This document shows positions 45,750 to 58,034 of a DNA stretch of 64,000 nucleotides, piece by piece. Each line of letters begins with the position of its first letter. Position 1 is the stretch's first letter. This stretch comes from Mesotaenium endlicherianum (lineage: Eukaryota; Streptophyta; Zygnematophyceae; Zygnematales; Mesotaeniaceae), in the NCBI GenBank assembly GCA_009602735.1, contig WELA01012227.1, forward strand, positions 163,418 to 227,417, in the 5' to 3' direction. Under the pieces are notes generated by a model. It worked only from the letters and a program-made list of their open reading frames with translations, made no database searches and had not been told where the DNA came from. The translations under genes were made by a program, and so were the position numbers.

Positions 45750-46691
45750 TGTAACGATTTGAGCTTTTTAGGCGTATTTGGGACGTTTTCCCAATTACCT
45801 AAAATACGTTATACTATTTATCATAAGTTATTTGATAAATGATTGCATCACATTAAATTATTCGCCACACACGTGTGCCGATTAATTCCCGGTTGATTGG
45901 CGGAACGACCGAGATACTATTGCAAAAAGCGTCGTAACGTAATTCGACTACTTCGCAAAAGTATGACATAATTCTTCATGAAGTTACTTTGAATAATTAT
46001 GAGATCATAATTTAATTAATCATTGTTTGATTAAGTTATTTTGATTGTCATTATTACGAATAATGGACAATCACAGATTTCGGATTACGACTAGTCATAA
46101 TACGAAGAAGCTGTCGTATCATTAGTACAAACAAACAGTCGTAAAGTCAAACGAAACGAAATATGCAAAGTCGCTTTGCATCCGAACGGATTCGAACCCG
46201 CGACTTTCATTTGAAACGTTCACACCTAACCGATTGGCCAAAGTACCTTTTTAAACTACCGGTCCATGACGAAAGCATCTGTACGCGACTCCGCGATCAA
46301 TCGCGACTTTTTCGGAAAGTCGCGAGAACGCGAAAACGCCCGTTTGGCTCGAATCGGTTTTTCGGAAACCGTCGAAAAGTCTCCAAACGGCCAACTGCGC
46401 GTTTTGAGCATTCGGCCGAATGGGACACGTCCCTTCGACCGTTTTCGTTGAACATGAACCAGTGCCTTAGGTGGTGACTTGAAGCACTCCAGTGCCTCAT
46501 GTTGTGCAGGTATAAATACCTGCAGAGTCATTGTGAGTGCAACTCTCGCAAGCACACATTCTACGTTAGTTTTCACTTTCGCTCTTTCGAGTATTCGTCA
46601 ATTTCCACAAGTATACAGATTTTCCTTCCACTTGAATTAAATATTCCTTGAATACCGAGGAAAGATCCTCTCGAAAAGCAGAAACGTCACA
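45750..46691 (+). repeat. 3' LTR of element H
   Basis: 942 bp, same length as the 5' LTR and differing from it mainly by single-base substitutions. The hairpins and tRNA-like boxes are kept. Confidence 0.95.
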
Positions 46692-47112
46692 GCAGTCACC
46701 AAGTTATAGCCTCAATGATGCACTTATACTATGGAAATGCAAGACTTATGTAGTCTGAAGGGCTTGCGGATTTGTGCGCACAAAGCTAGGGGTCCTTGGG
46801 GTCACGAATAGTCAACATTGTCACCTTTGGGTGCATGGAGTCACAAGTTGGCCATTTGGTGTGGTTCTGCTAGGTGCCGAAAGGAGTGCGGACTAGATCG
46901 CGTCTATCTCGCTCGATAATTAACCACATGACGCGAAACCGGTGCCATTCGGAAGATGCTTTAACGTGCTACACTTTGGTGACTTGGAAATCTAGAGAAG
47001 GTCAACATATGGATGCGTAAAGTCAATGCAAAGTTGGTCTTCCTAGGTTGATGGTCCACACACGTAGAGCTTGGTTTTGTACATCAACCTCGACTTCATA
47101 AATCATGACAGC
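46692..47112. other. Stretch between elements H and E
   Basis: No coding signal. It is probably the continuation of the sequence into which H inserted, and may include part of the 3' LTR of element E, but I found no repeat partner for it. Confidence 0.35.
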
Positions 47113-47247
47113 TGTCGTGCGGTAGGAGGACGGGTGCGTATCATTGACACAAGGAATGCATAATATGCAAGCCGGCTTTGCTGCAATGAAGTTTATAATA
47201 CATGTGGCTTTATAGTCAAACGACAGTCAAGCGTCAAATGTTTAATT
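47113..47247. repeat. 135-bp repeat, copy 2
   Basis: Matches 39,187-39,322. Similarity stops at TTTAATT exactly where a run of C begins (47,248), which on the minus strand is the G-rich end of element E. The repeat may therefore be the start of the E-family 3' LTR in minus orientation. Confidence 0.65.
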
Positions 47248-47289
47248 CCCCCCCCAGCTCTCAGCCACCAGCTGATGGGCTGTGATCGC

Positions 47290-47560
47290 TGTCTAAAGCT
47301 AAAGTAGTGCAGTCGCTACAGAACCAGTCTCCAGCTGGCATGCGGACCAGCGGCGGGTCAAGGCAGCCAATGTGGAAGCCGAGGTTGCAACTGTTGCAAA
47401 GCAGCATCCTGGCCTCCTGGCCGGGGCTGTGGCAGATCTGGCACGCCCAGTCCTTGGGCGGCCTCGCGTCGCGGGGACAAACCTGCATGTCAAGGTTAGG
47501 AAGATGGCATGGTCCACAATTCTTTGTGTGGTCCTTGTGAAGACGGCCATCTGCGCCTTC
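47290..47560 (-). CDS. PHD finger of element E
   Basis: On the minus strand the integrase tail is followed by HTKNCGPCHLPNLD and then a C4HC3 finger: CQIC, CNSCNLGFHIGC, WFCSDC. The same order and the same HLPN motif are found in element A, so the two are homologous. The finger is followed by a short Ser/Asp tail. Confidence 0.75.
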
Positions 47561-48790
47561 CAGCTCCAAAACGCCTGACGCTAAGACACGTCTGACGCGC
47601 AGGATGACGGGCGAGCTGCTGGTGTCGAGGGTGTTCTTTGTCTGGCGTCGCAGGTACACGAAGTCACCTACGGAGAATTGCAACACTCGCGGGCGATAGG
47701 CTCCTCCACAGGTCATGGCATACCTCAGTGTGTCGCGGTGCTGAGCAGTGCTGAGGTTGTCCATGGCCATGGGCATCAGGCGCCGAAAGAGCTATGCACG
47801 CTGCCCGATAAGAGCGCTCCACGTCTCGGAACTGTCCAAGTTCAAAACGTTGTTGGCCACGGTCCTGGCTGCTGCGGGCAGGACTGGCTGTCGGCCGTAG
47901 AGAAGGAAGTAGGGAGAATGCGAGGCCAAGGAGGCCTGCTTACTGAACCTGTACCCCATAGCCAACCATAGGAGGGCGTCGTCTCAGTGGGTGCTGTTGT
48001 GGGCCAGGCAGTACTTCCGCAGCCCAAGCTTGACGGTCTGCACCATGCGCTCTGCGAGGCCGTCAGCCTGGGGATGGTCGCGGGAGGTGGTGCAATGGTC
48101 AATCATCGAGCGCTCTAGCAGCTTCTGAAAGCTGCCCTGGAACTCTTTGCCTTGGTTGGTGAGGACCTCAGCGCAGCCGCCAAAGCGGCTAAGGACCTGA
48201 TTGAGGAAAGCCTGGGCAATCCCCTCACTGGCCTTGCTGGACAACGGCACAAGCTCAAACCACTTGGACATGTGCTCAATCATCACCAAGACATAGAGGT
48301 TGCCTCGTCGAGACTTGGGCAGCTCCCCAGCCAAGTCGAGCGACCACCTGTAGAACAGCCCTTGAATAGGGAGAGGGCTGAGAGCCACGGTGCGGGCTGT
48401 GAAGCTCGAGCGCACCCGGTCGCAAAGTGTGCAGCTGCGGACGACGTCGGCGACGTCCTTAGTCATGCCGTGCCACCAGTACTCAGCCTGGAGGAGGCTG
48501 AGAGTGCGCTTAACACCGAAGTGTCCAAGCGTCCCGTGCACACGTTGCACCAACTGGCTGCGTACAGCGGGCTCAAGGACCACCAAGACACAGCCGTCCG
48601 CCATCACTCGCCGCATGCGCCCCTCCATGAAGACGAAGTCCCGGCTACGCTTGAGGACGCGGTCACGCTCGTGCGCACTAGTGCCTGGGACCAACTCCTT
48701 GGCCGTGACGTACTGCAGCACCGGGGTGTTGTCCCACACATCCTTGGGCCCGCGCTGCCAGCTGTCCTGCTCCTCAGCTGCTGCCAAGGC
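47560..48790 (-). CDS. Integrase domain of element E (fossil)
   Basis: Zinc-binding N-terminal domain (HFGVKRTLSLLQAEYWWHG, CTLCDRVRSSF), then a catalytic core with WSLDLAGELP and HPQADGLAERMVQ, and a C-terminal domain with FVYLRRQTKN. It is closely related to the integrase of element A. It overlaps a long open frame on the opposite strand that is only a shadow. Confidence 0.8.
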
Positions 48791-48869
48791 CAGTCGTCAG
48801 TGGTGACAGTCACCATGTCTAGGCTAGTGAGCCTTGCGGGCCGCACGTCGCCGTCAACGGTGAAGGCCA

Positions 48870-50220
48870 GGAATGCCGCAGCGTGCCAGGCCACTGGCTC
48901 ATCCTCATCGTGGCGGGCTACCATGAGGTCTCGCAAAGAGGGCAGCGAGTTGCGGCTGAGGCCGTCAGCGTCCAGGTTTGTCGACCCTGGACGATGGTGC
49001 ACGTCAAAGTTGTACTCCTGCAAGATGAGCGCCCACCGTGCGTACTTGTCTGTCAGGTGTTTCGACGTCATGAGCCACTTGAGTGGTTGATGGTCGTTGA
49101 CCAAGCGGAAGTGGGTGCCATAGAGATAGTGCCTGAAATGCACAATTGCCCATACCGCTTCCAGGCACTCCCCCTCATAGGAGCCGTGGTTGCCCTCGGC
49201 ACGGTTGTTGCTGCGGCTGGCATACGCCACCACATGCTCGAAGCCGTCATGCTCCTGCACCAGCACTGCTCCAAGCCCTGCCTGCGACCAGTCGGTGTGG
49301 AGGAAGAAGGGCTTCTGATAGTCAGGCCGCCGTAGTACTGGGGCGCTCACCAACAGCTCCTTGAGCTTGTCATACGCCACCTGCTGCTCTGGTCCCCATA
49401 CGTAGGCAACGCCCTTGCGTAGCAAGTCGTTGAGCGGCTTGGCCAGCTCGCTGAACCCAGGCACAAAGCGGCAATAGTAGTTGGCGATGCCAAGGAAGGC
49501 CCTCAACTGAGAGAGGTCGGTCGGCGGCGGGATGCCTTTGATGGCCAAGATCTTGGCCAGCTGAGGAGCCAAACCACTGGAAGACAGAAGATGCCCGAGG
49601 TACTCCACCTCCCGGGTCCCAAAGGTGCACTTGCCTGGATGACACTTGAGCCCAACGGCCTCCAAGCGGTCCAAGACTGTAGTGATATGCGCCACGTGCT
49701 CCTCAAACGTCTCACTGAAAACGAGCACGTCATTGATGTAGCACCGGGCAAAGGAGAGCCCTGCCAGCTCCTTATCCATGACTCGCTGGAAGGTGGCAGG
49801 AGCGTTCTTCAAGCCAAAGGGCATAACCCTCCACTCGTAGAGACGCTGCAATCCCCAAAAAGCCGTCTTATGCTGGTGCTCCTCCGCAATGGGTATCTGG
49901 TTGAAGCCCTGCCTCAAATCCAGCACCGAGAACCAAGTACAAGCGCGGATGTCGTTGAAGATCTCGTCAGGGGTCGGCATAGGGTATTTGTCCTGCTCAG
50001 TGACCTTGTTAAGCTTACGATAGTCACCGCACATCCTCTTCTCAGACAAGTTGCCTGAGGCGTCCTTCTTAGCTGGCATGAATGTGGGCGCAGCGTAGGT
50101 GGAGGCAAACTCACAAATGGGCTGACACTCCTCTAGCTTGCCTGTCTGCGTGCTGATCAGGTCGTCCTCAAAGCGGCTGTAGCGATAGCGCTTTTGGAAG
50201 ATGGGCACGTCTGTCCTCAT
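48870..50220 (-). CDS. Reverse transcriptase and RNase H domains of element E (fossil)
   Basis: MCGDYRKLNKVTEQDKYPMP, FSVLDLRQGFNQIPI, MPFGLKNAPATFQ, then FLGIANYYCRFVPGFSE and an RNase H with HTDWSQAGLGAVLVQ and ASRSNNRAEGNHGSYEGE. These blocks match element A more closely than D, C or H, grouping A and E in one lineage. Confidence 0.85.
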
Positions 50221-50612
50221 AGGGGAGGGGTATCCTCATAGGGTCGCCTGTGTAGCGCCCAAGATCGTGCATGCCGCTGGCAAAGCTGGCACTCCGCCGT
50301 GCATCCAGCAATGCCGTTAGCTAAGCAGCCTGTGCCCAAGTAAGAGTCCCACCCAACTTCCAAGCAGGGACAGTTGGTGGTGGCTCCTGCGCTGCGGCTG
50401 GCGCCTCCTGCCCTGCTGCTGGCGTGATCTGTGGGGCTGCAGGCGTCACCTGTCTTGCAGTTGGCTGCGCTCGGCCTGCCTCGGATGCCCTCTCCTTGGC
50501 AGCTGCTGCCATCTGCCCTGCACCACCTGTCGGTGGCGGAGAGCGTGGAAAAAGAAACGAGAAGCGAAACTCCCTGGGTCGCTGTGAGGACTCCTGTCTC
50601 CTCCTGCCCCCC

Positions 50613-51330
50613 TGTAATGAATCAGTATACTGGTTAATATAATATTCATTTAAATATAACTTTTGAATAAGTTCCGCCTGCTGAACTCTAGTTAATAATC
50701 AGTTCGCTGGACTTTATATTTAATATCAGTTTAATGACTCAGCCGAAAGCAGCAGGCTGAAGTCAGCTTAAGTCAGCTTGTTGACACATTCTTTGACAAC
50801 CAGCTGACTTCCGTACTTGGTAGCAGCGAACTGCCTCGATATGCATCTAAGTGTGGTATGCTAGATGAATGGCCAGATGACATCCCTATGATGGATGGCG
50901 ATTCGGGATGATGGGAGATGGCCGTGGATTTGGTTAACCGAGGTCCTACCAACGTGGTTAACTCCCGGGTAGGCGGTGCCATCGCACTGGCCGTTGAACA
51001 GTAAACTCATTCCCTGTACATATGCTAGGCATTGCTCTCAAGTTCGGCACACGGAAACGAGGCCAACTCTCTTGTACAACTTACTGAGAGAGATCTGAAT
51101 CCAAGGCGAGAAGCCATTGATACGCACTGTCTTCTAACCTTGCTTATGTATGAGTTTACTGAGTGCATTATTGATGCTAGTTTACTTGCATTTCATTTAC
51201 GAGTGTTGTTCACTGCTAGTGTGTTGTCCTTTTGCCGTTTAATTAGTTAACGGAAAATCCATAAAGATTACTTGCTGATATGAAGATCTTTATTAATGGT
51301 TAATCGCCTATTTGTTCGTTCAGATGCAGT
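50613..51330 (+). repeat. 5' LTR of element D
   Basis: TGTAATGAATCAGTA start. It matches the 3' LTR closely up to about 51,314, after which the last bases differ, so the exact right end is uncertain. Confidence 0.85.
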
Positions 51331-54300
51331 CGCAAAATGGCGACCATGTATCAATCCCAACAGGAGGACAAAAGAATCATAATGTCCCTACTGCGGGACA
51401 GAGACCAACTGGGGTCTCAAACCACTAGTGGGGGTGGCCGAGGGCCTAATAAGCCCTAGCCAAAACCTCCCCAGGAATATGATCCTGGGGGAAACAGAAA
51501 CTATTACCTGATCAAGTTTCTCGCGGATGTTGAGCAGTGGCTGGAGAACTACCCAAAACTGCAAGATTACGAGAAGGTCAGGCACACCGGTGCGCTACTA
51601 AAAGTCAGTGCCGCAGACTGGTGGCTTTACTGGAAAGGAGAGCGTAAGGCTCGGCAACTCGGTGACCCTTTTTGGGTAGAGTTTGTCGAGAAGTTGCATG
51701 AGAAGTTTGATGTCATCAACCAGCAGGAGAAAGCTATCTATGCGATGATCTCCCTGACACTGAAGCAGACCACTTCAGTTGCTGAGTTTGCTCAAAAGTT
51801 TCAGGAGAACATGATGAAGCAGCCAGACTTGCCAGAACAGTATAGAATAGCATACTTCAGGTATCGCTTGAAATCCGAAGTCTCTGGTCATTTCGCTGAG
51901 AAGAAGTATGAGAAACTGTGTGACTTGATCCAGGATGCTGATGCCTGGGATCAGCAGCAGTTCAATCACAAGCGCCAGAGTAATGCTTTGGCGTCTAAGA
52001 TTGTCAAAAAGCCCCACGGTTCCTACAATGCAATTGAAAGAGACCAGGCTGAGGATGATCAGGGTGATGGATATGAGTATGAGTATAATGCCATACAGTC
52101 TAGAGGTAGAGGTGGTTTCCTTCGAGGCGGCTATGGAAGAGGTGGTGGTAGGACTAAGCCGAGACCACCCTCAGCAAAATCGAATTGCTTCCATTGCCAG
52201 CAGCCAGGTCACTTCAGAGAGCAGTGTCCAGACAAGCACCTCCCAAAAGTCAAGAGAAAAGACCAGCCTTTAAAAGACAGCAACAGTCAGTAATCCAGTC
52301 TACTGACTGTGAGGATGCTAGAGATAGTGAGTCGTCACTAGCTGCCCTCGTAGCAGGTATTATAGGTCCTGCTGAACTGGATTCATTATGCATGCCTGAC
52401 AACCAGATAAAGGAGACCATCAGCAATATAGACGTCCAGAGAGTGCACACTCTGGATACTCTTGTTCCACCTGATGTCCAACATTTCTTTGCTAAGTCAG
52501 GAGAACAATGCGAAAGTCAGGAAAAGACAGTCTTCCCTATCCTACTGCATTGCATGATTGCAGGTAGGAAGGTGAGGGCATTTGTTGACGGAGGGGCGTC
52601 ACATACTTTTATTCACAAGGACTTAGTTAAGCGGCTAAGGCCTTCTACTCACCCAAGGGAGTAGAAAAATATTCCTTGGAGATGCCTCAAGTATCCTGGG
52701 AGGAGTTATAACCAAGCCTATTGAGGTCCAGTTAGGTTCTGGCATTGCAGTTCTAACTGAAACGCTTACATTTGAGGTACTCAACACTGGCTTTTATAAT
52801 CTTGTGCTAGGCAGGTCCTGGCTTAATAGACATCAAGCTGAAGTGTGTTGGAGCAGAGGTACAGTTAAAGTGAGAGGAGCCAGTGATGGGCAGACTGACT
52901 TGGCACCCAACCAGTGCTCTTCCTCGTGTCCTGTGTGGATGGTAAATGAAGGAAAAGAAGAGGCTTCCAGAAGGATGCAAGTTGCTGAATGCAATGGAGT
53001 TCGTCAAAAGCTGGAACCAGAAGGAAGACAGAATGTTCTGTCTGCTGCTAAGAGAGGTACCTCCTCAACCTGAAGAAGTGGTGGAGAAAAAGGTAAGCCC
53101 TCCGGAGCACCCTACTGCTGCGAAATTTGTTGCTCAGTACACGGATGTATTTAATATGCCTCCAGAACTACCCCCTAAGAGGGAAGTAGATCATAGGATT
53201 GATTTATTACCTGGGAGTCAGCCACCCTCGCAACGCGCTTATGGCTTGTCTTATGTGGAGAGCGAGGAGTTGAAAACACAGATTGCAGAGCTTGAGGAAA
53301 ATGGTTACATTTCTCCAAGTAAATCACCTTACGGCGCACCCATCCTATTTGTTAAGAAAAAGGATGGCAATATGCGAATGTGTGTGGATTACAGAGCCAT
53401 GAACAGAATTACAGTAAAGAACAAGTATGCTTTATCCAGAATCGAGGACTTGCTTGATACCCTGTCTGGTGCTAAGGTGTTTAGTAAGATAGATCTCAAA
53501 AGTGGTTATCATCAAATCAAAGTTGGTGAGGGGGATGAACACAAGACTGCCTTCCGCACACGTTATGGGCACTATGAGTTCACCGTGATGCCATTTGGAC
53601 AGACAAATGCTCCTGCGACCTTCATGGGTGCTATGAATGACATTTTCAGGCCTTATTTGGATAAATTGGCGCAAGTTTTCCTGGATGATATTTTAATATT
53701 TTCTCTAGAGATGAGACTCAGCACGCTGAACACTTAAAGACAGTCATGGACATTCTGAGAAGAAATCAGTTATATGCTAAAATGAGCAAGTGTGATTTCT
53801 TTAAGGAAAGTATTGAATTCTTAGGTCACGTTGTCAGTAAAGAGGGCATCAGTGTGGACCCTAAGAAAGTCCAGACCATAAGGGACTGGCCAGTACCACA
53901 GTCTGTCTCTGAAGTTAGATCCTTCCTCGGGTTGGCTAACTACTATAGGAGATTTATTGAGAATTATTCCACAAAGGCCAGTAAACTGACTGACCTTACT
54001 AAGAAAGACATAGGGTATGTGTGGGGGGAAGAGCAGCAGGCTGCCTTCCAGACCCTTAAAGATGCCCTTTATTCTGCCCCAGTGCTAGCCGTGTATGACC
54101 CCAGCAAACCGGTGCAGGTGGTCACTGATGCCTTTGACTTTGCCATGGGTGCTATTTTGTTGCAGCCTGCGGACAAAACCACAAAGGATGGTAAGGTAAG
54201 GCAGGAGTGGCACCCTGTGTTGTACGAGTCGATGAAATTTAATCCAGCGGAGATTAATTACTCAGTGCATGATAAAGAGCTACTAGCTATCATTCATGTG

Positions 54301-56369
54301 CTCAAACAGTGGAGAGCATACTTACATGGTAAACCCTTTATGGTGATTACAGATCATCTAGCTCTTACCCACTTTCAGAAGAAGTCCAAGCTGTCGAGGA
54401 GGGAGAACCGCTGGAGCCAGATGCTGGAGCAATTCCAAGTCAAGATCGACTACAAACCAGGGAAGTTGAATCCTGCTGATGCACTCTCTAGAAGACCTGA
54501 CTTGCAAGAAAGGAACTTTAGTCAGCATGCTGTAGATAAAGTCCTGTGTGCACTCACTTCACTATAGGTGAAAAAGTCCTTCCTTGAACAACTTAGGAAA
54601 GCCTACCTTTCTGACCCAACATTTGAGCCCAGCCCCACTACTGGTGTGTGTCGTGCTACTGCCCTCGGGTATAAGCTTAAGGGAGGGATCTGGGTGACTG
54701 AAACCACTTTAGGCAGGCTGAAGCTGGTCAGTCCTAATAACTTGGAAATAAGGTCCCTTTTATTGAGTGAGGCACATGATAGTTTATTGGGTGGGCATTT
54801 GGGGCAGGCCAAAACTGTTGGCAAACTGGCAAAACATTTTCATTGGGAGGGGTTGCCCCGAGAGGTCTTGAAATATGTGAAGTCCTGTGATCAGTGTCAA
54901 AGAAATAAGTCTAGGCACACACCACCGGGAGGTCTCTTGCAACCGCTGCCCATCCCAGCGGGATGCTAGGAAACTATATCCATGGACTGGGTGGTCACAC
55001 TGCCAAGAACTGCCAACGGGCATGATTCCATACTGGTAGTCGTGGATAAACTGACAAAAATGGTCATTTTTATCCCCACAACTGTCAAAGTGACTGCACT
55101 CGAAACAGCGAGACAGTTTTACAACCATGTAGTATGCCAACATGGGCTCCCTTCTAATATCATCTCAGACAGAGACTCAAAATTCACCTCTAAGTTCTGG
55201 AGAGCTTCAATGGGGTTAATGGGAGTCAAACAGCTGCTCAGCACAGCAAACCACCCTCAGACTGATGGGCAGACTGAAAGAACTAACCGAGTTCTGCAGG
55301 AGGTGCTGAGAGCATATATTAACCAAAAACAAGATAATTGGGATGACCTGTTGCCTCAAATTCAGTTTGCGGTCAACAGTGCGGTGCACGCGTCAACGGG
55401 CAAGACTCCTTTTTAATTCAGCCTGGGTAGAGTCCCTAAGCCTCCTTTTGATGTACTGGCGGAGTCTTTAACTTGCCCTGAAGGGATTGACAATCCGATC
55501 TCCCTCCAGTTAACTCAGGAGTTTGCTGACACACTGTCAGAAGTCCAACAAAACCTGCACAAAGCCCAAGAAAACCAACAAAAATACGCTAATCAACACC
55601 GTCTGGAGCTGACATTTTCTAAGGGCGATTTAGTCAAACTGCATTCTCAGCACTTGTACCTCCCTGGTGTGGTCAAGAAAAAGCTTGGCCCTGTCTGGGT
55701 CGGTCCATGTTCGGTAGTGCGTCGTGTCGGTCAGAATGCTTACAAACTGAACATGTCAGCGGACTACAAGGGTCACTCGCTCTTTAATGTCTCCTTCCTG
55801 GAACCATACATCAAAGGTGATACACTGTTCACAGGTTGGTTGAGATTTTAGACGCTCGCTCGGTCCGTCGATCGTCTAAATATGTCATGAAGTACCTCAT
55901 CCGATGGAAGGGTTACGATGCCTCTGGGGACACTTGGGAGTTTGAAGACCAGCTGACCAATGCCAAAGGGGCGTTGAAACGGTTCCACCTTCGGGCGGCT
56001 GGGGCACCGCCCTAACTGTCCTTTCAGTAGACATGGGAAGGTGACAGGAGGTCATGTCTCCATATAAGTTGGAGGGGGATGTGACAGTTAGTGACAGTTG
56101 TGACAGGCAGCCCACCTTTATAATTAAGTTGGAGGGAGTGNGAGTGGTATTCTGTTTTGGGATCAGTCGAAAAATCTCTGATAACCATATTACACACTTA
56201 ACCTGCGCTCACACTCACTTTCTCTCTAACTCAATTTTCCCTTATATTCACTCACACCAAGTATTTCACACTAGGAACTCTCCCGATCGCGTTCCTCTTC
56301 ATCAAGGGCACTCAGTAGCGGCAAAATATAATGACTTCACTAACTGCATTGTGTTTATGATTGAGCAGG

Positions 56370-58034
56370 ATGACTCAAAAGTCGGAACTCAAGAGGAAGA
56401 GAAGGGCGGAAGAGTCACATGCAGAATACTTGCAATTCCGTGGAGACATCGAATCATCCTCCATCTCCGCTCGGGAATCACAACGACTCCAACAACAACG
56501 GGAGGCACAAAAGAAGAAGGAGGAGGAGGAACAGGCGAGACTGAGGCAGGAAGAACTGGACAGAAAAGCTGCAGAGGAGGCCAAGAAAGCAGAGGAGGAG
56601 AGGCAAGCTGAGGAGAAGCGGAAGCAGCAGGCTGAAGAAGAGCAGAGAAGAATCAGCAGCTACCGCTACACAATACTGGGCAAGGGCTTCGATCTACTGG
56701 AGGAGGCCTTCAAGTATGCTCAGAGATGTCGCAGTGAGTCACAGAAGGACATCCTCCAGAGGGAAGGGGAGACATCCGAAAACTTTGACAAGTATATAGA
56801 GGTCAGCACGGGGCTCCTCCTCTACCACAATTACGCCAGGATGGTAGGATATAAGGTCAGAGAGGCCAAGGCAATGGCCCAGGTGAACAAAGCAGGGGTT
56901 GTATCGATTCCTGGTATCTGGGGGGAAGATAGGGTCATCAGGATGATCCCCATGGACGCGGACAGATTTAAGGACTCTACAGCCCATAACAGGTTCAAGG
57001 CCATGTATAATGAGGTGGAGAGAAGGAGCTGGAAATTCTTGGCCAGGGAAACCAATCAGCTAGACTTTGCAGGGCATTGGTACCCTTGTACTCTTAAAAG
57101 GACAGACCCTGCCTTCTTCCGAAAGCCCACCGATTGGCGGTGGATGACCATCAACATGAAGGACCAGCAGAATGACAGGGCGACCGATGAGGATTTCCTG
57201 ACAGACCTAAAGGGGAACGTAGTATTGCCCCCTCACATTGCGGCTTGGGACCCTAGATTGGATGGAGTCAGAGACTGCATGAGCCAAGAAATGCAGGGGG
57301 ACAAAAGCAGGGCCCGAGAGTCATCCTCAAAAGGGAAGCACGCTTATGCCAAATGGGCAAGCAAGCAGGGGGAAAAGGACCTGTATGCGGTTCGGACTCA
57401 GCAGCCCCCACCAGCACCCAAAAGGGGAAGGTCAGTGGTATATTCTTTTTCTCGGGAAGAACTGGAGAAGCTGACAGAAGAGACCCCAGAAGTCTCAGAG
57501 GAACCCGGGGACGGAGAGGAGGAGGAGTCAGAGGAAGACGAGGAGGAAGGCGAGGAGAAGAACACTAGCCCCGCCGTGATCCTGACACCTGCCACATCCC
57601 CTGTAAGGGAGAAGACGGGGTTGGCCCTGCAGCAAGTCGCTGAAGAGGAGGATATCACTTGGCTGGATACTGCCAGAGCGCAGAATCCGTCTCCAGGCAC
57701 GGAGACCCAGTCAGACAGGGCAGACAGGAGGACTGCTAGAGAAATAGCCAGAGGACTGCCGGCATCTCCCACGCAGAGAGGGCATGTACCCTTAGCTCAT
57801 GTCATGCAACATCCTTCTGGGATGCCGATATATGTACCTGTCAGTTTGAGGGATGCCCAGGAGAAGGCTGCCTCCATTCAATTTCAGACCGTGCAGGAGG
57901 AAACAGCACAGTTACTGCGTTCTCCGCCGGGTCCCTACACGAAACCTCCCTCTTTGACAGGCTTCAGAAGACCCCAAGACAGGAGGAGGACTGACTCCCC
58001 TGACCATAGGGCCCTAGGGGCATCTCCCTCCTAA
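56370..58034 (+). CDS. Extra open frame of element D, 554 codons, function unknown
   Basis: The frame starts at an ATG and stays open for 554 codons. Residues about 5-95 are a highly charged Glu/Lys/Arg/Gln coiled coil; about 95-330 look globular, with Trp-rich segments such as FAGHWYPCTLKRTDP and WRWMTINMKDQQND; about 385-410 is an acidic Glu-rich run; the rest is Pro/Ser/Arg-rich and probably disordered. I see no signal peptide or membrane segment, so it does not look like an envelope protein although it lies in the env position. Purine-rich AGTTGGAGGG-type motifs flank the segment (56,068, 56,129 and 58,138). That it stays open while gag-pol is broken is notable. I recognise no family. Confidence 0.6.
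   Translation: MTQKSELKRKRRAEESHAEYLQFRGDIESSSISARESQRLQQQREAQKKKEEEEQARLRQEELDRKAAEEAKKAEEERQAEEKRKQQAEEEQRRISSYRYTILGKGFDLLEEAFKYAQRCRSESQKDILQREGETSENFDKYIEVSTGLLLYHNYARMVGYKVREAKAMAQVNKAGVVSIPGIWGEDRVIRMIPMDADRFKDSTAHNRFKAMYNEVERRSWKFLARETNQLDFAGHWYPCTLKRTDPAFFRKPTDWRWMTINMKDQQNDRATDEDFLTDLKGNVVLPPHIAAWDPRLDGVRDCMSQEMQGDKSRARESSSKGKHAYAKWASKQGEKDLYAVRTQQPPPAPKRGRSVVYSFSREELEKLTEETPEVSEEPGDGEEEESEEDEEEGEEKNTSPAVILTPATSPVREKTGLALQQVAEEEDITWLDTARAQNPSPGTETQSDRADRRTAREIARGLPASPTQRGHVPLAHVMQHPSGMPIYVPVSLRDAQEKAASIQFQTVQEETAQLLRSPPGPYTKPPSLTGFRRPQDRRRTDSPDHRALGASPS

Larger units (their letters stand above)
39917..46691 (+). mobile_element. Element H: Ty3/Gypsy chromovirus-like retrotransposon with both LTRs (fossil)
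   Basis: 6,775 bp with two 942-bp LTRs, flanked by GCAAT (39,912-39,916) and GCAGT (46,692-46,696), a near-perfect 5-bp target duplication. Inner parts: primer site (40,860-40,871), gag (about 41.06-41.95 kb, starting with an alanine run), protease (about 41.97-42.3 kb, VIDSGASVSFI), reverse transcriptase (about 42.6-43.3 kb, VYLDDILVYS), RNase H (about 43.45-43.9 kb), integrase (about 44.04-45.0 kb, with a zinc-binding HHGITKTTHSLRRGYIW part and a DRDSRFTSHFWQE core) and a chromodomain-like end (about 45.33-45.5 kb, WDVEEVLGHRYTRY). The LTRs differ at roughly 17 of 942 positions by my count (about 1.8%), making it the youngest dated element here. It is structurally complete but broken, with several interruptions. 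Confidence 0.9.

Noticed and set aside
48152-49090. 312-codon plus-strand open frame opposite element E
   Set aside because: It is the GC-rich shadow of the integrase and RNase H regions read on the minus strand and has no recognisable domain.
50773-51250. Small open frames that also appear at 36.76-37.03 and 58.3-58.8 kb
   Set aside because: They are the LTRs of family D, present three times; the apparent conservation is repeat identity, not coding constraint.
56370-58034. An envelope gene that would make element D an endogenous-retrovirus-like element
   Set aside because: There is no signal peptide, no hydrophobic membrane or fusion segment and no cleavage-site-like motif; the charged coiled coil and acidic run fit a soluble protein.
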